From the NCBI GenBank assembly GCA_963693285.1, contig OY848918.1:16304263-16368262 (forward strand): a DNA stretch of 64,000 nt. The letters are read 5' to 3'. Each line of letters starts with the position of its first letter. Position 1 is the stretch's first letter. The stretch comes from Xestospongia muta (lineage: Eukaryota; Porifera; Demospongiae; Haplosclerida; Petrosiidae). Shown one piece after another: positions 27,701 to 39,700 of the stretch. The notes under the pieces are model-generated. The model saw nothing but the letters and a program-made list of their open reading frames with translations. It did not search any database and was not told where the DNA came from. The position numbers and the translations under genes are program-made.

Positions 27701-30700
27701 AGAAACAAAAAAGACGTAATAAGAGAACAAATGCTGTACAGCTAGTACACAGAGAATCAAGAACTCTTGAAGCTGCTAGAAAATGAGTGCCAAAGAGAGT
27801 AGAAGGGGCAAACAAGGACCTACGCTATCATAGCATCAATCTCTCGTGCTCATTCAGTTGTAAAGACTACAAAACAAAGGGAATGGTTTGAGATCTAACC
27901 GAATTTGAGTGCAGGGCAAGTTCAAGACATTGTGTAAGTCTTGTTATCTTCCTCTATTTAGTACCATAAAGCAGCAATGTCTAGCTGGAAATAAGTTTAT
28001 TTAACTGATAATAAGGCCATTCCAATTAAATTCATTGTTTGCCATTACCCACCCACGTGACATGGCCTCCCGCTTCATTATTAGGTTTTGTTCATTATTT
28101 TTGTTTAAATTTGTTATAATGGCTGATTTTGCCAATGTTTCGGTTTTTCTGCCGTCTTTTAAGAGAATGCTGATACCCTGGACGATTACTCAAATCCCAT
28201 CCCAGAAGTTGAGTACACGTTTCTAGATTTCTTCACCTCCGCAATACGGTCGAAAATACCTGGGTCTTCACCTCATATTTACGAACTATTGTCATCGAAT
28301 GTTGGACCTCAGAAGGACTCTTTGGACCCTGTTGATTCAGCATTGCTCGTTCAGCCTGTCATATCATCTTTTGGAAGGTTTTTAAAGTATTTTGTATGTG
28401 TGAATGACGAAACTGAAAGTACGACAACGTCTGTCTCACATGAGTCAACAGTCAATTCTTTTGATGTTTCAATGGACTCCGCCCGACAAATGTATCTTCA
28501 GGAGCATCAACCACCTGACTCCAGTTTACAGCCAATCACAGAAAGGAATCGAAGGACAAATTATACAATGACATCATAAGTTTCATTACATCAAAAGGGC
28601 TGAAGTTCAATGCTGATGAGGTAGATACATCTGGTACTAAGCTTGTTCGGTTGCTGTGCTAGATATTTTGGTACATTGATGGCAATCGTCATGTTTTCCT
28701 GTTACGCTCGTTACCAGTATCAAAAGAATTCGTTTGTTTACCAAAAAGAAATAATTTTAATGTACTGAAGTACATAATACATTTCTTTTTCTCCTCCTAT
28801 CTCTCTTATACTTTTTACTTCTGTAAATGTTCCTTTTGTTGTGGTCAATATCATTCTCTGACTCTTTCTTATACAATGTACCTTTTCTTATGTTCCCTCT
28901 GTTGTACAATAAATGCATTCTTTGGCTCTCTTATACATATACTCATTTTCATGTGTTCCTTCTGTTGTATAGTTATTCTCTGTTGTACAATTACATTCAC
29001 TGGCTGGATGAACTCCAAATATTAACATTCTTTGAATCTCTTATTCTCATTTCCTTCTGTTGTATGTTTATTTGTGTGCTCCTTCTTTTGTACAGTAAAA
29101 TTTTGTCCTGTCATTCTCTCTTCTGTTGTTCAGTGGTGTTTGTTCTGTTTGGTTAAATGATTTGGGCATTAAAATTGATTCATTGATGAACTTGGGATGG
29201 ATTTCTGACAGTAAGCCACCATTAGAGGTCAAGTCTCAATTGTGACTAAAAATCAATGCTGTGGTATGTAATAACGTTGCCAGAATGCGAAAAAACAAAC
29301 AATAATGAACACCACATTATTAACTAATTGAATCTGCCAGCCCGCATGGGCCCACCGTGTATTGGGAAACAATGAATTTAATAGGTCAAGATGGATCAGA
29401 CAGATTTGATACTAATGAATGCTTAAATGGTAAGAGGTGGTTTTACTTGAACAAGACAATGGTGATACATACAGGTTTGGCTACAATCATGATTCCACCA
29501 TGACTGAAGAGGCGTGGAAGGTCAAAAGTTAACTGTTGTAGGTCTACCAAGGAAATGTCAGAATCATGGCAAGCCTATACCTTTTATGAAGAAAATGCCC
29601 ACTGAAAAAGAAAAATAAGTACTTGATTACACAGCATACTTATTAGTAAATATCTTAGTTATTTTGAAGTGGTTTGTTGATGTCAATGTTGTTGATTCTG
29701 AAATTAAAGGTTCTCTTATTAATGAAGACAATGCTGAAGTCCGTCCAGAGACAATTTCCTGCTCCTGTTTAGATGAAAATATATGTACTGTCGAACTTGC
29801 TATATCATTACTGATAAGTTGTGAAACTTCATTGCAGTATCTATGATTACAGTTCATTTATCATTAGAAATGTTTATTGAGTGGGTGTGGTGTTACTTTT
29901 TGAGGCGTGCTTTCGATTGCCAGACCAATTGTTGGAAAATAACGAGTCTGATTATCGGACCTATAGGCTCTGCTTTTAAAGTTTGGTGTACTTCATGCAA
30001 AGGTAAAGTTAAGTTGTTACTAGAGAAATATAAAGAAGTTGACAATATTGTTTCTCATGGAATCAGTTGATACTGTACTGAATTCCAGCGACCGTTGTTA
30101 TCCTCAACAAGTTCATAATCATCATGAATACTGTTTTCTCATAGAATGAATTGATGCCTATGATACCGTAGAGAACTCCATGCTCAAAAGTTTATCATCA
30201 TCCACAACAATTCTTATTAATGTTGCAATGTATTCTAGTTATGTATTGGTTAAAGTGGAAGGTATGTCACATATATGTTGTGTGTGGTTTTGTTTTACAC
30301 ATGCTCAATAATTTAGAATGATTTTGATTTTATGTCTTGTGTAATCCATATATAAAGTTATATGAGGTGACAAAACTACAAATAACTACATAATTACATG
30401 AATTAATAACAACATTACATACAAAATACAGTCATGCATAATAATGACAACATGTTTAATAATGAAGACACTTACTTTGTCAATGGCATCCAGTGATGCA
30501 CCAGACTTTATTAGCACATCAGCTACATCATTGTGGCCCCTGGCAGCAGCCAAATGAAGGGGAGTATTATTGTCCTACATAAAGTAGATATCAGTATTTA
30601 TGATCAATTCACTTTATAATATATACCTACAACTAATGATACATTATAAAGGTAGGTAAAATAATTCAATGTTTATAAACTAATGTGTATAGAGAGGTTG

Positions 30701-33700
30701 ATAATTTATGTAATGTCAGCAGTAGTATTCATGATAACTAGCTATGATATGTTTGGAAATTAAAATGTTTGTCATATTATGTCACATATCTTTTACCTAT
30801 AGATTTACAATACAGTCTCATAATACAATATATGACAGTAAGTGGTTTGCTAAGTACATGCTCCATAAAATTTATATTATTAACAAGTTATAACTAGTAT
30901 AATACAATAGCTGTATAATAGCTAAATATGATAGGAATTAAGTATACACAATATCAGGTGTTAAATGAAAAGGAAGACTAATTATTATCAATATATATCA
31001 GGTAACCTACACTATTTAATAATATCATTATTGACAATTTTGTTACAATCATTCTATTGTTAGTTCTCTTTTACTCCACATAACACTATGTAAGCAAAAA
31101 TGCATGTTTAAATTTTATGCAACAAACCTGACAATTAAATGTTAAAGTATACTCAAGTATGTAATATCATACTTGTCTGAACAAGGTAAGGCACTTCAAA
31201 TAGACTATGAGGCTATAGGACAAGTGATCTACATGACTTGCATAACATATATTATAAAAAATTATAAAAATTTGTAGATTGTTGAATTTTGTTTGTTATT
31301 GGATTTATTCTTGTTGATAATAATAGTAATAAATTTATTAAAACAATGTTATGTTAGTGGAAGCTTGATTTATAGAAAAATGTCCACATTGTGTACAAGA
31401 AATAATTTTTTACAACAGGTACTTGCTTATACATGATGATAGAAACCATATCTATTTTCATTATGGAATTTCCAATTTATCAAAATTTTGCATAATTGTT
31501 GTTATTTGTAGTTACTGACACGGAAAAAGTGAAAAAACATTGTAAGAAATTAAGTGAACACAACATTTAATCCAAGACAAGGTATATTTTGGTAAAATAA
31601 ATGATTATATTTCTAAAATACTCAGAACTTACTATATACAAAACGATTAAAAAAGGAAAATGATATATCAAAGAAAAAGGATGCATGCATAAGTCTCATG
31701 TTTTCTTCACTCTTTTGTAGGCAGCTTTTAATTCGTCGACTATGTGTTGCTCAAGACGAAATTCTTCAATTACTTCCATAGTGAAATTGAGTAAAACTTG
31801 ACTTCCTTTAACATGGCTAACCCAAGGTATATATTGTCCATTTTTCCTTTCTCTGGATGCCCTCCATTTACGTCTGTAAGTACCATCATACCACCTAATT
31901 TCAATGTCACATTTTCTTTCTCCAGTTGTTAATACTCTTCCTATAATAGGCTCATCTGTCCACTCATCGTGAGTTACCGCTATAAATGTACCCTCTTTGA
32001 ATGAGTCACCCAACAAAATAGTTTGTTTCTGTATGTTTTGTAGATGTTCTGGCTGCTCATTAATAGGTTGTTCACAAACAGTAGTTTGTTGATGAAGTTC
32101 TTGAGTTTGTTTCTCTTTGTTACACAGAGTTCTTCTTCGACCAGTATAAACCTATAGTGTTAAATAAAAATTTACTTTTGATTCAGTAGTCAACAGTTAT
32201 CTCTTGAAATTTCAAACAATTGTATTTGAAATTTAAAAACTTTACAAGTCAAGCATTTTGAAATTTCAAGAAAGATCAGCTCTATACTCTTGAATGTATC
32301 TTTTGAAATTTCAAAATTACAATTCATTTATGTCTTGAAATTTCAAACAACTGCATTTGAAATTTCAAAACTTTACAAGTCAAGCATTTTGAAATTTCAA
32401 GAAAGATCAGCTTTATACTCTTGAATGTATCTTTTGAAATTTTAAAATTACAATTCATTTATGTCTTGAAATTTCAAACAACTGCATTTGAAATTTCAAA
32501 ACTTTACAAGTCAAGCATTTTGAAATTTCAAGAAAGATCAGCTCTATACTCTTGAATGTATCTTTTGAAATTTCAAAATTACAATTCATTTATGTCTTGA
32601 AATTTCAAACAACTGCATTTGAAATTTCAAAACTTTACAAGTCAAGCATTTTGAAATTTCAAGAAAGATCAGCTCTATACTCTTGAATGTATCTTTTGAA
32701 ATTTCAAAATTACAATTCATTTATGTCTTGAAATTTCAAACAACTGCATTTGAAATTTCAAAACTTTACAAGTCAAGTGTTTTGAAATTTCAAGAAAGAT
32801 CAGCTCTATACTCTTGAATACATCCTTTGAAAGTTCAAAATTAAAATTCAATTATCTCTTGAAATTTCAAACAATTGCATTTGAAATTTCGAAACTTTAC
32901 AAGTCAAGTGTTTTGAAATTTCAAGAAAGGTATACTTATATATGCATCAATAAATCAATAAAGTAAGTATGCTTGTTATGTGATTTTACCTGTGGTATCT
33001 CCTTAGTCATTAGTTCACTACGAGCTTGTAAGTTATCAGGAAGGGCATTGTCAGTTGATGGTATTAGGTTTATATCCTTTATCAACTCTATAATGTCTGG
33101 TAAAGGCCAAGAAGACTCTGTCTCACCTACAAAACAAATTTTAAAGGTGTAAGTTAGCATTACATGTATAGCATAGATGTGTGTTCCTTGGGTTAGTGCA
33201 ACAAAACAAAACTATTAACCTTCACACTGAAATGTAGCTTCTAACTCAACCAAGAAATATTTCCACCAGATTTGGTGATTTGGTGAAAGACATAAGTATT
33301 TAGGAATACTGTTGGTGAGAGCAGTCATATCTAATTTATCTGGCTTTGCCTTGACATGAAGTGGCAATAAACCATACGGCAATTCCTGTAAAATACCTAA
33401 TTTGTAACAAGTTTGTTTATTAATTATGACTAACCTTTAGAAGAATCAATCCACTACTGTTCTGTGGCTCCCAAGCATCACTGCTCCACCTCTTATAATG
33501 CATTTCAGCTATGCCATCAAAATTTCTGGTAAATCTATAAATGGATTATCAAAAGTGGTAGTTCTTGTGTAATAAATATACCTGAATACATGAGGATTAG
33601 AGTGATTATGAAGCTCCTCAGTAGCGGGTAAGAGCCAACCTTTTACATCATATATTTGTTTTAAGACATAGACATCTTGTATTGAAGTATTAGCTATCTT

Positions 33701-36700
33701 ACAGCCTGAGACAAGATCTACAAACACAAATAAATTATGTATTGCAAGAGGTTCTTGACAACAAACCTGGAACTGTAAGGGCATTATTTTTCTTAAGCCA
33801 CTTGCCTATATTGCCAAAGAGTGCATCAATATCTTCATGAGTATGCCCAACCATTAGAAAACCTAATTCAATCTGAAATCAAAATTCCTGAAATTATTAC
33901 TTTTAACAAATGATAATTGTTACCTCAGTAAAAATATTTAGCTGCACCAGTAATGATAAAAATGCCAAAACACATCTATTCTTGTTCTCTCTAGGTGTAT
34001 TGTCTAATTGTAAAAATAGTTTTTTTGGTAGTGGCTTTTGAGATTCTTTCAATTTTTCAAAGACAAGTGAAATTACCTATCATGTGTAATAGCTTACATT
34101 ATTGTCTTATGACATTGTACCTTCATGAGCAGGTTTGTTGTAAGGTTGGGATCATGAGGCCATTGACAAAAGTCTAAAAAAGCCCAGGAACCATGACCAT
34201 GCACAATAACACCAGTTAAATGAGTACGAAGGTGCCAGAGGTTAACATCTGATTTTTGCACACGTTTTGTGTGTGGTAGATTTGTTGCATTTTGGTCCAT
34301 ACCATCTATAATTACAGACATAATGTTCGAGTCTGTTTCTGCACGCTCTCTGATAGTATGATACCTTTTTCTTTGCTGCCTAAACACCAATTATAAAGTA
34401 GGTTTTCATTTCACTTAGCTTACAAACTTACATTTGCAAATTTGTGTGTTCTTCCATTAGTGTGTTCAATTCCTTTATTTTATCAGAATTCATAGTCTTC
34501 TCTTTTTCAGCCTTTATCATTGTACATATGTCGCACTTAGTGAATCTGTTTTCCTAAATAACAAGTGCTTTCGATATAATTATAAGCAAGGTATATAATT
34601 ACCTTTGGGATTGTAACTTGAGGAAAATGATCATCCCATAGCTTAAAGAAATGGCTTTTGCTCACTATATTTCTATGTTGGCTTCTTGTTTTGAAGTCTA
34701 CAATCATTCGTTGATAAATACCAACCTTTGACAAATTGCTTGGTAGATGTACAACCATTCGATGTGGCAAACGATCAGCAACCAAGTCAAAATAATTGGT
34801 CATCCAGGCTACTGCTTCATTTGTCTTCTGTGATGGTTTGCGATGTGCTTCTTTCACAATTGTAAGAGAACCATTTATAAATTTTTTACGGATTGTATAA
34901 AAGTTGGATGAGCTAATTCCTAGTGTTGATATCCATATTGGCTGACAAACTTGCTTTCCACACACAAAAAATGATACTTCCATTTGACTGCTGTTAAGAA
35001 TAAATGAATGAGTATTGAAATACTCCAGCAGCCATCGTTGTTTTCCTTCTTTATTTAGCTGTTGAAAGTAGTTGTGGTAGCTGAGTATATCGATGACACT
35101 GACATGGTGAATGTATTGGCAACAGTGAGAGGCACAACCATCCATCTTTTGTACTTCAAAAGAATTCCATGGTCTCAGTGACGAACAATCTAAATTGTAT
35201 CAAAACAATAAAACTGGAAACTAAATAACTAACATTATTTTATTGCCATATGTAGTATCTACTGAGCTATATACAACAGTTAATCTATTGTTAATTAACA
35301 ACTCACCTAGTAACAAGCTGTCAACATCATCACTACTAAAGCAGTCACTTTTTGAGGGTTTCTTTGCCATGGGTTCTTCTATATATATAATTTATTATTA
35401 TTATTGCATTTACAATTATACATAATACCTTCCATTGAAAAGGTTACACGTCGCTTAAGATGACTAACATTGATACTTCTAGATCTTGCCAAAGAAATGT
35501 ATTCTGACATGTTAGCTACATCAATAGCTTTCATTGGAGTAGAATGAGTTGGTTGCAGAGACAGGTCAACAGCTTGAGGTGGGTAAAACATTTCAGGACT
35601 GAAAACAGAAATGTATTTTGGCATATTAACTACATCATTAGCTTTCAGTGGAGTAGAATGAGTTGGTTGCAGAGAGAGATCAACAGGTTGAGGTGGGGAA
35701 AACAGTTCAGGACTGAACACAGAGCTACTAGTACATTTGTCAAATGGAACTACCACTACTGAATTATCAGCATCTTCTTCATTTTGATTGAAGTCAACAA
35801 GCAGAATAGAAGAATCATCAGCAGAACTGCCATAAAGAAGATGGCCATCCTCAGCACAATCGAATTGTACTACCAATAAAGACGACTCATCAAACATAGT
35901 TGAAAATACTTTTGACGCCTATGTATTAACTGCGCATGTGCGTACATGCACACCCACTCGAACACGTTGTTCATAGATGTTGAAATAGAGCATGCGCAGT
36001 ATTTTAAAGTGTCAATTCTGTCGATGTGATTATATTTGAAGTTTGAAGACGCAGTACTATGTCAACTGATTTGAATAGTTTTAATTGTAGGATGTTATCC
36101 AAACTGTGGTGGTTCGAGCCAGGAAGAGACAAGCGGCTTTATTTGTGGAAGGTAGATGGACGGATGTGTGGTGTAGGTAAAGACAAGGGCAAGGTTATCG
36201 GTCCCATTATTGACGCTCGAATTCATCATCAAAATTCAAGGAAATATATTGTGGTACGTGTTCTTATAGATTACATTTGCTATCACGATTATCTATTGTC
36301 TTTTAGTTTCAAAGCACACAATCGTCTCCACAGCCCCAGGCTCTTAAATTTGAATATTTTGACACCTTGCAAAATGAAATAACTAAGACATTTGATGGTA
36401 TTGACTCAGAAGAAGCATTTATTACTGTATGGAAAAAAAATATCAAGCTTCTTTTATCTGATGATGGTACTTACTCTCAGAAATTGAATAATACTACTGC
36501 TCAGACATGTAAGAATAAGTTAAATGCACATTTCGGTCTATCCCACAATAAAAATCAAGAATAATTGTATTATTGTAATTATGTTAACATATTCATCTGT
36601 TGTAGACTCGTCCAGAAGATCTATATCTGAAACATCTGAGAATGATACTTTGTTAAACACTCCAGCTCAAAGTAATAATACACAACAAAGAAGTGATACA

Positions 36701-39700
36701 GTTAACATGACTTTCTTTGTAGGTTTGTCTAGGTCACCCATCCCTCCATCTATACCAATACCATCTCAAGGTACAAGCAAGCGACCAGTAACAACACAAA
36801 TAGCAAAAATCTCTAAGAAAAGAAGAGAAAGTGAATCTGTAGTATCCGATAAGGATATTGCCAAAACATTGTGTGGCTACTACATTGGTAATCTATGTAA
36901 AACGTACATGTAAATAATTATTGACTCAGTACTTATAGAAATCTAATTTGTCCATTTAACGTGAAGTTTCTTGTTTTAATGGCTCTATTATAATATTTAT
37001 TTCAGGACAGTTCAAATTACCAGTCACTGCCTTGGTTGAGCCTAGACTTAGTCGTCAAATCCGTCCCCCTGATCCACACTTCATTCAATGTCTTAGGGAA
37101 GAAATGATTTCCAATCCAACTTCTGATGTTGCACCAATTGTGGCCATACTATTACTATCTGAAGGACAAGAGTTTAACCCCTCACACGCGGAGGCATATC
37201 AATACGAGACTATTGGTGGCAACCATTCAAGAATTGCACTGCAGGGGATATTAGAAGATGATTCTGTTGTACACAAGGATCTCTACAGTCACAGATTAGT
37301 CAGTGTTTACCATGGGCTAACTGATGAGCTGGCTCAACATCTGGCTCATAGACATAATCGGGCAACTGAGTTTACAAATAGAATGACAACTAAAGACAAG
37401 GTAATACAATATAAATTATTAAATTTTTATTTATAAATTACTATAATTATTTAACAAGTGACTATAATTCCATATCAATCAAGTAACTATTTGATGCACT
37501 AGGTACACATTTGTAGAATGCGTCTCTATTCATTGAGTGGTGTAGATTTATCAGAAGACACTCCAGAAAAAACAAGGGAATGGAGAGACTCGTGTTCATC
37601 AACTTTGATGATGACAGTAAGTAGTTTGTTATTGACATAATGACTTTTTGTAACTCTTTAGAAAAAACAACTTGATGAAGGGATGATCTTTTTCTTGGCA
37701 AGTCTCCCTGTTGCTACTTATAACACTTTGCAAGATATTTTTAAGATGTATGAAGACGAATATTTAACTAAGTCTAAAAATAAAAAAGGACAAGCAGTGA
37801 AACCAGATTGCAAAGGTAGCAATTTTAGAGGCCTCCGTAATCTTGAAGAGGACATGGTTGATGAGTTGCTCAAGCAAGTGCATAACCAGTCGCTGCCAAT
37901 ACAAAAGCTGAACACAAGGTGCCATGAAATTAAAAGGATTCGTGAATTAAAGAAAAAATTTGTTGATTTGGTTGGGTTATCAACCTGGGAGGAAGCGCAA
38001 GCACAATTTCCTGAGTTTGCAACTGAAGACAAAATTAAAGAAAAATTCATTTCTTTATCAAAAGACATACAACCTTTAGTCGAATACTGCCAAAAGGCAA
38101 TGAGGTATGTAGGTATAAGTATAAATGATGAGATAACCTATCATACATGTAGGTTTAAAGAAGCCTCACAAGTACCTGAAAGTATTGATACTGATGGTGT
38201 ATATCTAAAAGGTCCAAGTGGAACATTTGCCTGTTTTGTTAATGCACTTACAGAATCATTATCTTACTCTGTATTTAAAAAGATGATGCCCAACTTTCCA
38301 GGATTTCCATTGTCTGTAATAGAGATCAGTGAGGAAGACAGTATTAACCAGGTATTATGTATAGACAAACTCCTGTGTTGCAATGCACTATTTGTATTAC
38401 ATCATATCTTATATGTATATTTTCTTGTGTAGATCAGTAGTTTTACTCGATTATTAAAAGCAGTGAATACCGGAGCTGGACAAAACTCATATGTCATTGT
38501 TTTTCACATACCTAACAAGCCATCGCTATTATATGAAGCGACAAAGTTTTTAACTGAGGCTGAATTGGGCATTGAATTGGGATATTCTCAATATAGAAAG
38601 AAAACCTCAAATTGTATGTACATATTCAATAAATACTGTAGCACTATCTCAGAATTTGTAGGTTTACTCTTGAAACCAACTTTAACACCTTTTATCATAG
38701 CAGTTCATAATGGAAAAGGATTACAGTCTTATTCACCAATTGATAACTTCTTTGTGAATGGTGATCACTTAAATCAACTTACAGCAAATGTGACTGAAAA
38801 AGGCGAATACATTCTTTGTGTTGGTACTGGCTTCTTAACAGGTTAAGATAATTTAGTAAATACTTAGCTTGTCTTACTGCTTTATCTCTTATTAACTAGA
38901 TTATATCAGATACCTATTAAAAGAGGAACGTTTTGTTGCAGCTATAGTCAATGAGGATGTCACAGGAAAGATCCAACGTTTACAGAAAATGCTTGAAAAG
39001 ACTGAAACTGAACAATAGAGTAGATATTATAATGATTTGTAAGTTTTAACATAATAACAGCAATTAATTATGTGGTAACTTTTGAAGAATGTCTTTTTGT
39101 AATAGATATAGTGTTATGTTGTACATTATATTTTGAAATTTCAAAAAGTGGGCATGTGCTTATACAATAGATATTATAACATTGTGTGAAATATCTTGAA
39201 ATTTCAAAGAAAAAATAAGTGTGTGTACTTACGCAATAGATAATATTATAGTACTATATTGTACATTATATATCTTGAAATTTCAAAGAAAAAATAAGTG
39301 TGTGTACATACACAATAGATAATATCATAGCACTATATTGTACATTATATATCTTGAAATTTCAAAGAAAAAATAAGTGTGTGTACTTACGCAATAGATA
39401 ATATTATAGCACTATATTGTACATTATATATCTTGAAATTTCAAAGAAAAAATAAGTGTGTGTACTTACGCAATAGATAATATTATAGTACTATATTGTA
39501 CATTATATATCTTGAAATTTCAAAGAAGAAATGTGCATGTGCTTATACTATAGATAATATTATAAGTGCTATTCTGTATCTCTTGAAATTTCAAAGAAAA
39601 CTTTGTATGTACTTTACTGTCCTTTATCTTTATCATCTCTAGGATTTATACTGAACTTCACAAACACCACCAGTTACTCCAATCATCATAATTTACACAA

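Larger units (their letters stand above)
27500..30350. repeat. composite repetitive insertion with nested inverted repeats
   Basis: Two related units face each other. The outer pair, at about 27,530-27,640 and 29,880-29,990, shares in opposite orientation a GGCTATAGG...GTTATTTT...ATTGGTC...CACACCCA series. An inner pair at 28,026-28,050 and 29,370-29,395 shares AAATTCATTGTTT in opposite orientation. Decayed coding pieces lie between. The same arrangement, reversed, is in the right arm at 59.5-61.95 kb, and its outer parts were copied again at 55.8-57.0 kb. Confidence 0.7.

Noticed and set aside
38433..39018. Methyltransferase domain at the C-terminus of the ParB-like protein
   Set aside because: Only a weak glycine motif (CVGTGFLTG) is visible. 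No DPPY/NPPY catalytic box was found, so I do not call it.
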